Below, piece by piece: positions 10,691-20,669 of a stretch of 64,000 nucleotides of DNA. The notes under the pieces were generated by a model. That model saw nothing but the letters and a program-made list of their open reading frames with translations, searched no databases and had not been told where the DNA came from. Origin of the DNA: Terriglobales bacterium (GTDB taxonomy: Bacteria > Acidobacteriota > Terriglobia > Terriglobales > Acidobacteriaceae); contig DATMPC010000091.1 of the NCBI GenBank assembly GCA_035567895.1, positions 62,001 through 126,000 of the forward strand, read 5' to 3'. Every line of letters begins with the position of its first letter. Position 1 is the first letter of the stretch. The position numbers and the translations under genes are program-made.

Positions 10691-11009
10691 GGGCCGTAGG
10701 CCCGGCTAGCCAAACGTCAGCCCAGTCCCGGAAGGGCTGGGTGCGCGGCGACGGAAATTGAGCGCAGGAGGCGCGGCACTCAGACGAAGCTATATTTTGC
10801 ATTCTAGGCCGCCTCTCAAAATCCGGAACCAATCGGTTACCTTCGGTCAGAGATCTGTAAACAACGAAGACTGACTTTGGGCATTCTGCGAGCCTCGGCA
10901 CTTCTACCATCCGTGACGAGTGCCGCGCCTACGGCGCTCGTTTCTTGACTCCCCCTCACCCAGCCATTCCGGGACTGGGCTGACGTTTAGCCAACCGGCC
11001 CTACGGGCC
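10691..11009. repeat. Large inverted repeat element (about 320 bp)
   Basis: An arm at 10691-10742 is repeated in inverted orientation at 10958-11009 with few mismatches (for example GGCTGACGTTTAGCCAACC on the right). A second inner pair, AGGCGCGGCACTC and GAGTGCCGCGCCT, also matches. The spacer has no coding frame I believe. This fills the 497-bp gap and looks like a non-autonomous palindromic element; it may also serve as a bidirectional terminator. Confidence 0.7.
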
Positions 11010-11082
11010 TGTCATTTCCGAAGCTATCGACTCTCTTTCAAAACGAGCCGTGGTGTGCTGGGCGTGCTGTGGCAGACCTGGT

Positions 11083-13113
11083 TCAAAACTGGCAGTCCGA
11101 ACACTGCCGCTCCGCAATTCCGGACAACACGGTGTTCGCATCAGCCGACAGCATTATGAACCTATCCGGATTGACAAAATAGAAGTCGTAGTTCACAGCC
11201 GGTGGAAGGTTCGTAAGCAAGATCGACCCAGTAGCGCGGCCGCTGGTTGCAATCGTCAAATTCCCGGTAAGGGGCTGGGCCGGTTGCAGAGTGCCATTAC
11301 TATTCACGTCCTCCTTGCCTGACAAAGAGCCGAATCCGGCAACGGTGATTTGACCGTCCACAACCTGCAGCACCGTGCCCGCGGAATTTGCTCCCGTCGT
11401 CGCGAACGCATATCCCCCGGTAACGGACTGGAAACCCGCTTGCTGCTGGAATAACTGTCCGCTGGCAACTACGACGGAATCGCTTTGTAAAACTACGCCC
11501 TGCTTCTGCGACGCGAGCCAGATGATGAAATTCGACGATCCTGTGACTTGAGCACGGCCATTCGCGGCGACGGTATAAGTCGCCGTGAATGGGGGGCTCG
11601 TCACAGTGCCTCCGCTGTTTACATCCGAGACGCCACCACGGAATTGACCAACGAAATCTGTATCGAAACGGGCGGCTAACGCGTAGGGTTTGTTGCCGGA
11701 AACGGCCGAACCGTTCACGAAGAATGCGCTCGATCCCAGCGAAGCACTGCTGAACGGCGTGCTCGATTGCGCAAACGCTGTTCCAGCGATCCGTAGACCT
11801 GAAGCGTCCACATCCATCAACACCAGCGTGGATGCATCGATGATGTAGAACACGAACTGTGAACCATTCAGCGATGCAGTTCCGCGACCTCCGGCGGCCG
11901 CAAAGGAGCCCGCTACAGCTGTTCCCGGAGTGAAACTTCCATTCACATTCGTGTCTTCGGTGCCTGTAACCGTTGCACCGCTGAACATGAGCTGACCGAC
12001 TGCAGCCGCAGGCCCTGCGTTGTCACCCGACATGCCGAAGACGAATGCCCCGCTCACACCGGCGGTCGCCGCTGGATCCTGCAGGCGAATAAAACCAGAG
12101 GTCACCGCCGTTGAATCGAAAGCAATTACCTGTCCGCGAGTGTTCGACGTGAGGACAAATGAAAAATTGTGAGAGCCGGAAGCATCAGTGAGCGTCATTG
12201 CCCCACGCCCATCCGGACCAACCGAGTAGGTTCCCGTCAAGGGGATTCCGGTAGGTCCCGTCGCAGGTCCTGCTCCGGAATTTCCGTCGCTAACACCGGC
12301 GGCGATGTTTCCCGTACCGTCAGCCTGAAACGTGCCGCCGCGATACGAGAATCCCGAGCCCGAGCTGTTATCGCCTTGATTCAGGAGAAAGACGTAAGTG
12401 CCTCTCAGGCTCGCGTTGCCGAATTGCAGCGTCACCGCGGCGGAAGCAGAGAATGCGGTGTTCGCCTGCGAGGTCGCGGTAACTGTAATGGCCGATTTGG
12501 GAGGCGCGGCTGGCGCCTTGTAAAGACCGTTCGTATCGATAGTTCCGTGGACGGCATCTCCGCCTTGCACGCCGCTCACGCTCCAGTTGACAGCGTTATT
12601 CGTACTACCAGTCACCGTCACAGTCGGAGTGAATTGTTGAGTAGCTCCAGCGGCAACGGTGACGCTGGTCGGACTGATGCTGATGGTCACTGCCGGCGCA
12701 GTGAGCGTCACGATCGCACTAGCGGTTTTCGTGGTATCAGCCTGCGCGGTCGCCGTGACTGCGACGGTGGTGGTTGTCGGCAAAACAGGCGGCGCCGTAT
12801 AGAGGCCAGTCGCGCTGATGGTGCCGTTCGTCGCATCTCCACCGGCAACGCCGTTTACCTGCCAGGTTACAGCCGTATTTGTGGAACCAGTGACCGTCGC
12901 CGTAAATTGCTGGGTCGTGGCGCCGGCAACGCTCGCGGTAGTGGGTGAAATCGTGATGGCCACCCCCGCGGGAGTCGGAGTCTTGCTCCCCCCACATCCG
13001 GCCCAGATCAGTGCAGTCAGAACTACAAAAAAAAGAAGAAGTCGTTTCGACAAAGAATTGATACCCCTGTTGAGGTCTATGTATTGGTATGTTCGCCGTG
13101 CGTGAATACCCAT
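11083..13113 (-). CDS. Lipoprotein with Ig-like domains and beta-repeat region
   Basis: The N-terminus has a hydrophobic stretch ending in a lipobox (ALIWAGC), so it is a predicted lipoprotein. Two Ig-like (BIG2-type) repeats of about 85 residues follow (ISPTTASVAGATTQQFTATV and ISPTSVTVAAGATQQFTPTV), each containing a NGTI/LYxAP motif. Then come about four longer Gly/Ser/Thr-rich repeats with the recurring theme GTYxVxxxGRG. Such proteins are common in Acidobacteria and are thought to sit on the cell surface. The start is uncertain: ATG 13113 is used here; a TTG at 13053 behind AGGGG would give a shorter, more typical signal peptide. An in-frame ATG at 13170 lies inside a dispersed repeat and was rejected. 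Confidence 0.8.
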   Translation of the reverse strand: MGIHARRTYQYIDLNRGINSLSKRLLLFFVVLTALIWAGCGGSKTPTPAGVAITISPTTASVAGATTQQFTATVTGSTNTAVTWQVNGVAGGDATNGTISATGLYTAPPVLPTTTTVAVTATAQADTTKTASAIVTLTAPAVTISISPTSVTVAAGATQQFTPTVTVTGSTNNAVNWSVSGVQGGDAVHGTIDTNGLYKAPAAPPKSAITVTATSQANTAFSASAAVTLQFGNASLRGTYVFLLNQGDNSSGSGFSYRGGTFQADGTGNIAAGVSDGNSGAGPATGPTGIPLTGTYSVGPDGRGAMTLTDASGSHNFSFVLTSNTRGQVIAFDSTAVTSGFIRLQDPAATAGVSGAFVFGMSGDNAGPAAAVGQLMFSGATVTGTEDTNVNGSFTPGTAVAGSFAAAGGRGTASLNGSQFVFYIIDASTLVLMDVDASGLRIAGTAFAQSSTPFSSASLGSSAFFVNGSAVSGNKPYALAARFDTDFVGQFRGGVSDVNSGGTVTSPPFTATYTVAANGRAQVTGSSNFIIWLASQKQGVVLQSDSVVVASGQLFQQQAGFQSVTGGYAFATTGANSAGTVLQVVDGQITVAGFGSLSGKEDVNSNGTLQPAQPLTGNLTIATSGRATGSILLTNLPPAVNYDFYFVNPDRFIMLSADANTVLSGIAERQCSDCQF

Positions 13114-13162
13114 TGTAAAGGTGCCATCTAACACTCGCCCCGGACCATGACGAATGAGAGTA

Positions 13163-13321
13163 ACTGTCATCCTGAGCCCGTCTTCTGGGCGAAGAATCTC
13201 CCGCGATTCGTCGGACTAACTCGCCGCCATCCCGGCACTTCGGCCAAGATTCTCGAGGAGAGCCAAGATAGCGCGACTAAGATTGACGTATTCCGGGAGA
13301 TCCTTCGCCCAGGATGACAGT
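13163..13321. repeat. Dispersed palindromic repeat, TGTCATCCTGAG family, copy 1
   Basis: Begins ACTGTCATCCTGAGCCCG and ends CAGGATGACAGT, with matching inner parts (GGGCGAAGAATCTCCCG and CGGGAGATCCTTCGCCC). Two further copies lie at 20942-21110 and 62312-62491. The inverted ends and the intergenic placement suggest a MITE-like element. Confidence 0.85.
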
Positions 13322-13373
13322 CGTTGATATTGCTCCCACGTAATACAGCATGATTCGAGGCCGACTAACCATC

Positions 13374-16124
13374 TCATCCCGTATTCCTCAAACCCGCCGC
13401 AATCCCATTGATCGTCGCTCCCAGCACGTAGTCCAACTCTTCACTCTTCTCTCCGACACGTTTGCGGCGCAGAAGTTCTGCTTGCACGATGCTCATCGGA
13501 TCCACATACGGATTTCTCAAGCGAATCGATCGCGCCAAAATCTGATTGTTCTCGAGCAGGCACGACTGATCCGTAATCTGCAACAGCAGCCTCTTGGTGC
13601 GTAGGAACTCTGATTCCAAAACCTTGAAGACCCTCGTGCGAAGGTCTTCATCGCTGACCAGCGTGGAATACAGGCGGGCGATGTTGAAATCGGCTTTGGC
13701 CAGTCCCATTTCAGAATTTTCTATGAGATCGCTGAACAGCGGAAACTCCTTATACATGCGCTTCAGCAGGTTGACGCCGTCTGGCTTACGCATGAACTGT
13801 TCTAAAGCATGACCAACGCCGAACCACGCTGGCAGCAAGCATCGGCTCTGCATCCATCCGAAAACCCACGGAATCGCGCGCAAATCTTCGAGACTGCGTG
13901 TCTGCTTACGCTTCGCCGGACGCGATCCGATCTTCACGTTCTGCAGCTCGCCAACCGGCGTCGACTGCTCGAAATAAACCATCACCTCTGGATTCTCGGC
14001 AATGTTGTGGCGGTAGAACTCGAATGCCGTGCGCGATAGCTCTTCCATGACCGCTTCCCACTCCAGACCATCCGCACTCTTCGGACCACTCGGACGCACA
14101 AGCGCCTCTAGTGAAGCCGCCACCATCAACTCCAGCGATCTTTCGGCAAGAATCGGTTCGGCATACTTCCAATTGAGCACTTCGCCCTGCTCGGTGATCT
14201 TGAAATGCCCCGTAAAGGCTCCCACAGGCTGCGCCACCATCGCGCGGTGCGTTGGACCTCCACCGCGACCAACAGTTCCACCACGTCCATGAAAGATAGT
14301 CAGGTGAACGTTGCGCTCGCGAGCGACGCGATGCAGTTCGCGATGCGCTTTATAGATCTCCCACAAGCTCGTGAGCATACCTCCGTCTTTATTGCTGTCG
14401 GAGTATCCCAGCATGACCTCCTGCTTTCGCTGCCAGGAGTCGAGCAGCCGCGCGTATGCAGGCGAACTCCACAATTCACGGCAGATGCCGGGGCAGCCGC
14501 GAAGGTCCTGAATCGATTCGAATAACGGAACCGGCATCAGCCCTGGATCCTCGCTCTTGCCTTCCACTTGAACACCAGAGATCGCGGCGAGTCGCACGAC
14601 ATTGAACACATCCTGGGCCGAGGTCGCGCCACTGATCACGTAGCTGCGGATCGACTCGGCTGGATATTGACGCTTCAGGTCTGCGATGGCTCGCATGGTG
14701 TCGAGAACCAAACGCGTATTCTCTGAAGTCGAAGTGAGATCCTGGCCCGGCCTCGCCGTCAGATGTTCGACTGCTTCACTGTGGAATTTGGCGTGTTGCC
14801 GAATGTCGAGCGTATGGAGATGAAATCCAAAGGTTTCGACGATGATCAGCAGCGGATCGATAAGCTCCTGCGCAATACGCTCTCCTGAGTTCTGAGCCAA
14901 GCTTTCGCGCAGCAACTGCAGATCGGCAATAAACTCCTCGGGCTTAGCGTACGCGCTCTCAGCGTGCGGTTTCCTGGCGGCTCGCGCAAGCCGCTCTTGC
15001 ACATACAGAAGGAAGTGCCGATACGCCTCTGTTTCGGAATAGGTCAGCGCCCGCGCATGTACGTCAGGAAGTTGCGCAGCATATTGCTTCAAAGCCGCTC
15101 GAAGTGCGGCAGAGATGTCCGTGATGCTTGTTGCCGGACTTAGCAGCACGACCAGAGCACGAATCGCCTGAACGTAGTTGTTGCGGATCAGCTCGCGCGC
15201 CAGTTCCAGCGCCTGTTCCGTGCTCGTGACATTGACAAATGGATTTCCGTCGCGATCGCCGCCGATCCACGAACCGAAGCCGATCATCCGCGGCAGCTCA
15301 GAAAGATGAACGTTCGATCCGAACTCCGCGTTTAATGTACGAGCGATCTCCTCATATACTTCCGGGACGCTGCGAATGAGGCTAGCGCGGTAATAATCCA
15401 ATCCCATTTTGATTTCATCGCGCACGGTAGGCGTGCGACGGCGAACTTCGTCGCTTTGCCAAAGCGCGGTGATCTCGGCGGCGATCTCCTCGGTTACCTT
15501 CTCGGCAATCTCGTCGGTCAGGGGCGCGGTGTCGAGTGTCTCGAGCAGCTTTGAGAGTCGCTCGCGCTTCATCAGCACTGTGCGCCGGGCAACTTCGGTT
15601 GGGTGTGCGGTGAAAACCGGAACGGCATAGACACAGCGCAGCGCCTTCATTACCTGCTCAAGACTGATTCCTGCAGCCCGGAACCGCCGGAAAGTGCCCG
15701 CGATAGTTCCGGCCTGCGGCTCGCTGTGATTCACCTGCGCCGCGCGGCGGCGACGCTTGCGGTGATTGGTCTCTGCCAGATTGACCAGCTCGAAGTAGAT
15801 GGCGAACGCCCGCACTACAAGAAAGGCATGCCGTAAATCCATCGTGCGCAGCGAGGAATCTTGTGCGATCTTGCCCTGCTCTCGCTGCTCAATGCTGAGG
15901 TTGCGCAGCCGCTCGACGGAATCGAAGACTTTCTGCCCAGCCTGCTCTTTGATTACTTCGCCGAGGATGCGTCCAAGATTTCGGACATCACGGCGCAACG
16001 GAGCTTCCTTCAGCTCAGCGTCAGTAGCGATCAGCTCACGCAGATGCTGCTGCTGATCTCTGACTTGCCAAAGCGGCTCGACCGAGTCTTTGACTCGAGC
16101 CTTCGGCTGTTCGACGCTGGCCAT
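13374..16124 (-). CDS. ppc: Phosphoenolpyruvate carboxylase
   Basis: Makes oxaloacetate from phosphoenolpyruvate and bicarbonate, refilling the citric acid cycle. The 916-residue length is typical of bacterial enzymes. Conserved features are FTAHPTEVARRT (around residue 170, catalytic His), IGGDRDGNPFV, GYSDSNKDGG (about residue 555), the flexible loop FHGRGGTVGRGGGP, and a C-terminal end LRNTG matching the family's usual xNTG. Start ATG 16124 gives the normal N-terminus. It appears monocistronic, bounded on both sides by palindromic repeats. Confidence 0.97.
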   Translation of the reverse strand: MASVEQPKARVKDSVEPLWQVRDQQQHLRELIATDAELKEAPLRRDVRNLGRILGEVIKEQAGQKVFDSVERLRNLSIEQREQGKIAQDSSLRTMDLRHAFLVVRAFAIYFELVNLAETNHRKRRRRAAQVNHSEPQAGTIAGTFRRFRAAGISLEQVMKALRCVYAVPVFTAHPTEVARRTVLMKRERLSKLLETLDTAPLTDEIAEKVTEEIAAEITALWQSDEVRRRTPTVRDEIKMGLDYYRASLIRSVPEVYEEIARTLNAEFGSNVHLSELPRMIGFGSWIGGDRDGNPFVNVTSTEQALELARELIRNNYVQAIRALVVLLSPATSITDISAALRAALKQYAAQLPDVHARALTYSETEAYRHFLLYVQERLARAARKPHAESAYAKPEEFIADLQLLRESLAQNSGERIAQELIDPLLIIVETFGFHLHTLDIRQHAKFHSEAVEHLTARPGQDLTSTSENTRLVLDTMRAIADLKRQYPAESIRSYVISGATSAQDVFNVVRLAAISGVQVEGKSEDPGLMPVPLFESIQDLRGCPGICRELWSSPAYARLLDSWQRKQEVMLGYSDSNKDGGMLTSLWEIYKAHRELHRVARERNVHLTIFHGRGGTVGRGGGPTHRAMVAQPVGAFTGHFKITEQGEVLNWKYAEPILAERSLELMVAASLEALVRPSGPKSADGLEWEAVMEELSRTAFEFYRHNIAENPEVMVYFEQSTPVGELQNVKIGSRPAKRKQTRSLEDLRAIPWVFGWMQSRCLLPAWFGVGHALEQFMRKPDGVNLLKRMYKEFPLFSDLIENSEMGLAKADFNIARLYSTLVSDEDLRTRVFKVLESEFLRTKRLLLQITDQSCLLENNQILARSIRLRNPYVDPMSIVQAELLRRKRVGEKSEELDYVLGATINGIAAGLRNTG

Positions 16125-16190
16125 ACATCAAAAGCTATCAGACGGAGGGTAAATTGCACTGGTCCGAGGTCACTTTTACGTTGAAAGACT

Positions 16191-16321
16191 AGGCGAACAT
16201 GAAGGGCACGAAGGCCAAAGAGTAGGTCACGAAGCGAGAGATCACCGATGCTTCGTGCGTAGGAGTGCATGCTAGTTCTTTGTGACCTCCTGTTGAGCCT
16301 TCGTGACCTTCGTGTTCGCCT
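16191..16321. repeat. Long intergenic palindrome, CACGAAGG family, copy 2
   Basis: Left arm 16191-16215 (AGGCGAACATGAAGGGCACG...) and right arm 16297-16321 (...GACCTTCGTGTTCGCCT) are near-perfect inverted copies. An inner pair (CACGAAGC/GCTTCGTG) is also present. It is the same family as the copy at 9478. Confidence 0.8.
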
Positions 16322-16864
16322 CGTTTTCCACAGCGACCGACGGTACAAACCTTGACACGGTCTGCAGCGCGCCGTAACAAAGAACAAATGTCAGGCGTGT
16401 GCATGAAGTACCAAAATAGGAATTCACAAGGATCGAAAAGAGTGAAGATCGGCTCTCGGATGACACGAAACCCGGCGCTTCCGAAATATGAACCACAAGA
16501 TGTGCCGGATTGAGCACGGTCGAAACGCAAGATTTTGCGTTTTGCAAATCCAAAATTCTGGATTTCCTCAGCGCAAGTCTCTCATTTTCAAAGTTTCTCG
16601 ATGAAAAACAGCCCCCGGGGGGGAGGGTAGCCAGAATTACAGCGAAATTTCTTGGCACAAAAACGTTCCAGCCGATCGAGAACACAATTCGATAGTTGAA
16701 TCGATCGCCTCGGAGGCAGTGGCTGATTCTCACATTACGGTAATGCAACGCAGAGAATTAAACGTCGCCAAACAATTTGTTCAATAAAACGTCTTCTGCA
16801 AAGAAGCGGCGCTTGCGCTACCATTTCCGGTTACTTCTGAAGCACTCACAAAGGAGACTAGAAG
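16322..16864. other. Intergenic stretch before the molybdenum hydroxylase operon
   Basis: About 540 bases with no believable gene. AT content rises toward the downstream operon, where the promoter must lie. Small inverted pairs (CAAGATTTTGCG / CGTTTTGCAAATC and CAAAATTCTGGATTT) are visible near 16530-16565 but not diagnostic. A good ribosome site (AAAGGAG) ends 10 bases before ATG 16865. Confidence 0.35.
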
Positions 16865-17494
16865 ATGAGTGATCAGGATTCCCCCAAGGGCTCAGGAATC
16901 TCACGGCGTAAATTCCTGAAGATCTCAGCAATAACCACGTCTGCCCCGCTTGTTCTTGGGCCAACCATCCTGGAGGTCGAAGGACAGGAAGTTCACGTCT
17001 TCGGTCCCGGAAAGGTTCCCATAGCACTCAATGTGAATGGCAAGCGTCTCACGGCGAACCTTGAACCTCGCTTCACGCTCCTCGATGCCTTACGCGAAAA
17101 ATTCGAGGTAACCGGACCGAAACGTGTGTGCGATCGCGGGACCTGCGGTGCGTGTACGGTTCTTCTGGACAACAAAACCGTGTACTCCTGTTCGATGCTT
17201 GCCATTGAAGCGCAGGGCAAGCAGATCGTGACGACCGACGGCCTTGCTCCTCAGGGCCAACTGCATCCTGTATCGGCAGCTTTCGTCGACAACGACGCTC
17301 AGCAGTGCGGTTTCTGCACGCCCGGATTCGTGATGGCTACAAAAGCGTTCGTCGATAAGCATCCGAACGCCACGCCTGATGAGATCGCGAGAGGGCTGGG
17401 CGGAAACTTCTGCCGTTGCGGCACGTACGCCGGCATTAAAGGCGCTGTGGCCCAGCTCTCCAAGGGTGGACAACAGCAGAAAGGGGGAGCATAG
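16865..17494 (+). CDS. Molybdenum hydroxylase, [2Fe-2S] subunit with Tat signal
   Basis: The 209-residue electron-transfer subunit of a xanthine dehydrogenase/aldehyde oxidoreductase family complex. It begins with a twin-arginine signal (SRRKFLKIS at residues 13-21), so the folded complex should be exported to the periplasm, as in the PaoABC system. The plant-type ferredoxin domain has CDRGTCGACTVLLDNKTVYSC (first cluster). The C-terminal helical domain has CGFCTPGFVMA and CRCGTYAGI (second cluster). It is the first gene of a four-gene operon and ends two bases before the large-subunit start. Confidence 0.95.
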   Translation: MSDQDSPKGSGISRRKFLKISAITTSAPLVLGPTILEVEGQEVHVFGPGKVPIALNVNGKRLTANLEPRFTLLDALREKFEVTGPKRVCDRGTCGACTVLLDNKTVYSCSMLAIEAQGKQIVTTDGLAPQGQLHPVSAAFVDNDAQQCGFCTPGFVMATKAFVDKHPNATPDEIARGLGGNFCRCGTYAGIKGAVAQLSKGGQQQKGGA

Positions 17495-17496
17495 CC

Positions 17497-19677
17497 ATGG
17501 CGGAAAACATTTATCAATGGCCCGATGCAAGTAAGCGCAAGCTGATCGGCAAGCGGATGAATCGCGTCGATGGCCCGGCGAAGTCGTCGGGGCGCGCCAA
17601 GTACACGTATGACCTTGTTCGCCCCAACATGCTCTATGGCGACAGCGTGAAGTCCCCGTATGCTCACGCCCGTGTGAAGAGCATCGATACCTCGGCAGCC
17701 GAGAAGATGCCTGGGGTGAAAGCCGTGCACATTATTCACGGCCCTAGCGATGGCGCCAAGGGCGAAGTCTTCTGGGCTGGAACCGACATCGTTGCCGTAG
17801 CCGCTGTCGACGAGCCGACCGCACGTGATGCCGTTCGTGCGATCAAAGTCGAATACGAGCAGCTTCCCCACCTCGTCTTGAACGACAAAGAGCCGAACCT
17901 TGGCGAGGCTGAGAAGAGCGACTTGTACAAAGTCGCCTCGAAGGAAACCGTCGGCGATCCGACTTCAGCCTTTCAACAGTCTGAAGTCACGCATGAAGGC
18001 TATTACGGCTCACCGGTGATCACGCATTGCTGTCTGGAAACGCACGGCAGTATTGCCGAATGGCCTGATCCCGATCACCTATTCCTTCACATCTCCACGC
18101 AGAACGTACCTGGGATCGGCGAGCAGGTGGCCAAAGCCGTCGATATGCCCGCTGCAAACGTTCATGTGCATCAGGATCACGTTGGTGGCGGATTCGGTAG
18201 CAAGCTCGGTCTGGATCCCTGGGGAGTCGCAGCAGCCCAGCTCTCAAAGAAAGCCGGCGGCGTTCCGGTAAAGATGATGCTCAACCGCGCGACCGAATTG
18301 GAAACCGCCGGTTGTCGTCCTTCGGCTTACGCACGTGTGAAGGTTGGCGCAAAGAAGGACGGAACGCTTCTCGCGTGGGATTCTTACGCGTGGGGATCAG
18401 GTGGGCCTGGTGCTCCTGGGTCGCTGGCTATTCCCTACGTGTGGAAGGTTCCGAATCAGCAGAAACAATACGTTGGTGTGGTGAACCACATTGGTCCGGC
18501 GCGCGCCTGGCGGGCACCGAACCATCCGCAGATGTGCGTGATCACCATGGGTGCGCTCGACGATCTCGCCGCCAAGCTGGGAATGGACACCTTCGACTTC
18601 GTAAAGAAGAACATCGACCTACTCGACCCGCGCTCCAAGATCTACTCCGAAGAGCTCGATGCTGCCAACGAGCTTATGCAGTGGAAGGCACGCTGGCATC
18701 CGCGCGGCGATAAGACTGCTGGTCCGGTAAAGCAAGGAATGGGTTTGGCTCTACACACATGGGGCGGACGCGGTCACACCAGTAACTGCGATCTTTTGAT
18801 TCATCCCGATGGCTCGGTCGAGATCAAAATGGGAACCCAGGATATCGGGACGGGAACGCGAACGTCGATTCTGGCCGTAGCCTCAGATACGCTTGGAATC
18901 CCCATGGAAGGGATCAATCTGCTGATCGGCGATAACCAATATCCGCCCGACAGCGCCTCGGGCGGCAGTAGCACGATCGGCGGCGTGAGTTCAGCGACCT
19001 TCCGTGCCGCTACCGACGCCAGGAACCAACTCCTGGCCAAAGTCGCTCCGGCTCTGAACGCCCAGCCGAATGAACTGGAAGTAGTTGACGGGCGCGTGCG
19101 TGTTGCCGGCAATCCAAGCCGCAGCCTCAGCTGGAAGGAAGCGTGTTCTAAATTGGGAGCGCAGACGCTCACCGTCAGGGGAAAGAATCCTGGCGAAGGC
19201 GATCTCATCAACAGCGGTGTTGGCGGCGTGCAGATGGCCGATGTCTCGGTCGATACTGAAACCGGGATTGTCAAAATCAACAAGATGGTCGCTATTCAGG
19301 ATTGCGGTCTTGTGATCAGCCCCAAGCAGGCGGAAAGCCAGGTTCTGGGCGCGCTGATCATGGGTGTGAGTTATGCGCTGTACGAAGAGAAGGTCATGGA
19401 TCAGACCACTGGCACGATGCTCAACACCAACATGGATAACTATCGTCTCGCCGGACTCGGAGACGTCGGAGAGCTGGTGGTGAAACTGATGACCGGCCCG
19501 GGCTACGACGAGCGTGGCGTGATCGGCATCGGTGAACCGCCGACGGTTTCGCCCGGCGCGGCGATCTCGAACGCCGTGGCAAATGCCATCGGAGTACGCG
19601 TTCCCTACCTGCCGCTTACGCCGGAGCGCGTTCTAGCGGCGCTTGAGGGCGCCCAGTCAGAAGGAGGCCGCGCATGA
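17497..19677 (+). CDS. Molybdenum hydroxylase, molybdopterin-binding large subunit
   Basis: The 726-residue catalytic subunit carries the molybdenum cytosine dinucleotide or related cofactor. Visible family motifs are GGGFGSKLG (cofactor loop, near residue 230), MGTQDIGTGTRT (about residue 445) and the C-terminal GIGEPPTVSPGAAISNA, whose Glu is the conserved catalytic base next to molybdenum. It has no signal of its own and would be carried out of the cell with the Tat-tagged Fe-S subunit. The stop overlaps the FAD-subunit start (ATGA), showing tight coupling. The gene order Fe-S, Mo, FAD differs from PaoA-FAD-Mo. The substrate is unknown; aldehydes or N-heterocycles are usual. Confidence 0.95.
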   Translation: MAENIYQWPDASKRKLIGKRMNRVDGPAKSSGRAKYTYDLVRPNMLYGDSVKSPYAHARVKSIDTSAAEKMPGVKAVHIIHGPSDGAKGEVFWAGTDIVAVAAVDEPTARDAVRAIKVEYEQLPHLVLNDKEPNLGEAEKSDLYKVASKETVGDPTSAFQQSEVTHEGYYGSPVITHCCLETHGSIAEWPDPDHLFLHISTQNVPGIGEQVAKAVDMPAANVHVHQDHVGGGFGSKLGLDPWGVAAAQLSKKAGGVPVKMMLNRATELETAGCRPSAYARVKVGAKKDGTLLAWDSYAWGSGGPGAPGSLAIPYVWKVPNQQKQYVGVVNHIGPARAWRAPNHPQMCVITMGALDDLAAKLGMDTFDFVKKNIDLLDPRSKIYSEELDAANELMQWKARWHPRGDKTAGPVKQGMGLALHTWGGRGHTSNCDLLIHPDGSVEIKMGTQDIGTGTRTSILAVASDTLGIPMEGINLLIGDNQYPPDSASGGSSTIGGVSSATFRAATDARNQLLAKVAPALNAQPNELEVVDGRVRVAGNPSRSLSWKEACSKLGAQTLTVRGKNPGEGDLINSGVGGVQMADVSVDTETGIVKINKMVAIQDCGLVISPKQAESQVLGALIMGVSYALYEEKVMDQTTGTMLNTNMDNYRLAGLGDVGELVVKLMTGPGYDERGVIGIGEPPTVSPGAAISNAVANAIGVRVPYLPLTPERVLAALEGAQSEGGRA

Positions 19678-20669
19678 GAGCCTTCGAATACACCAGTCCT
19701 AAACAGAAACAACAGGCTGTCGGATTGCTCGGGCAGAAATGGGATGACGCCGAGGTCCTCGCCGGAGGAAGCGATCTGCTTGCGCTGATGAAGGACGATA
19801 TCGTCCATCCCAAGCGCCTGGTCAACGTGAAAGATCTCCAGGAGCTGCGTGGCATCAGCTTCACGCCCGCAAGGGGATTGCGCATCGGGTCCCTGATGAC
19901 TCTGATCGAAATCTCCGAGAACGCGCAGGTGAAGGAGCGCTATCCGATGCTCGCTCACGCTGCCGGCGATGCCGCGAGTCCGCAGATTCGTAATGTGGCT
20001 ACGATCGGCGGGAACATGTGCCAGCGTCCCAGATGCTGGTGGTACCGGAGTGGATTTGGCCTGCTCGCCATGGGCCCGAACGGAAAATCGCTCGTGCTCG
20101 ATGGCGACAACCGTCATCACGCGATCCTCGGGAACGACGGGCCAGCGTACTTCGTTAGCCCTTCAACGGTTGCGCCCGCGTTGATCGCTTACAACGCGCG
20201 CATTCGGCTCTTTGGTCCAAAAGGGCCGCGCGAGGTTCCCCTCGAGAAGTTCTTTGTAATTCCCAAGACGGAAGCTGAGCGCGAACACGATCTTCGTCCC
20301 AATGAGATCGTCACAGATTTGATCGTACCGGCGCCTCCGGCCGGTGTGAAGGCCTCGCACTACGAAGTCCGGCAGAAGGTCGCATTCGATTGGCCTTACG
20401 CCACGGCCTCAGTGGTTCTCGACATGAACGGAGACACCGTTCGTTCGGCTCGCGTAGTGATGAGTCACGTAGCACCGATTCCCTGGGTCTCAAACGAAGC
20501 CGCACAGGCTGTCGCCGGAAAGGCGATCTCCGAAGAGACGGCCGATGCCGCCGGAGCTGCAGCCGTGGCCAATGCCAAGAGCCTGGGCCAAAACAAGCAC
20601 AAGATCAAACTCGCTCGCGTAGCGGTAAAGCGCGCGCTGCTTCAGGCTGCCAAAGGAGGACAGGCATGA
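19674..20669 (+). CDS. Molybdenum hydroxylase, FAD subunit
   Basis: A 331-residue FAD-binding domain protein of the CO dehydrogenase-M/PaoB type. It has the AGGSDLLALMKD FAD loop (around residue 32), ATIGGNMCQRPRCWWYR (about residues 107-123), DGDNRHHAI, and a C-terminal CODH flavin domain. In many relatives the QRPRCWYFR segment is followed by a loop with three more Cys that binds a [4Fe-4S] cluster. Here that loop reads SGFGLLAMGPNGKS, without them, so the extra cluster is probably absent. Start ATG 19674 overlaps the previous stop, and its own stop overlaps the next start. Confidence 0.92.
   Translation: MRAFEYTSPKQKQQAVGLLGQKWDDAEVLAGGSDLLALMKDDIVHPKRLVNVKDLQELRGISFTPARGLRIGSLMTLIEISENAQVKERYPMLAHAAGDAASPQIRNVATIGGNMCQRPRCWWYRSGFGLLAMGPNGKSLVLDGDNRHHAILGNDGPAYFVSPSTVAPALIAYNARIRLFGPKGPREVPLEKFFVIPKTEAEREHDLRPNEIVTDLIVPAPPAGVKASHYEVRQKVAFDWPYATASVVLDMNGDTVRSARVVMSHVAPIPWVSNEAAQAVAGKAISEETADAAGAAAVANAKSLGQNKHKIKLARVAVKRALLQAAKGGQA

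Noticed and set aside
12169-12948. Plus-strand 259-codon frame opposite the Ig-repeat lipoprotein
   Set aside because: Repeats of the real gene keep the opposite frame open; the product is Arg/Ser/Gly-rich without any domain.
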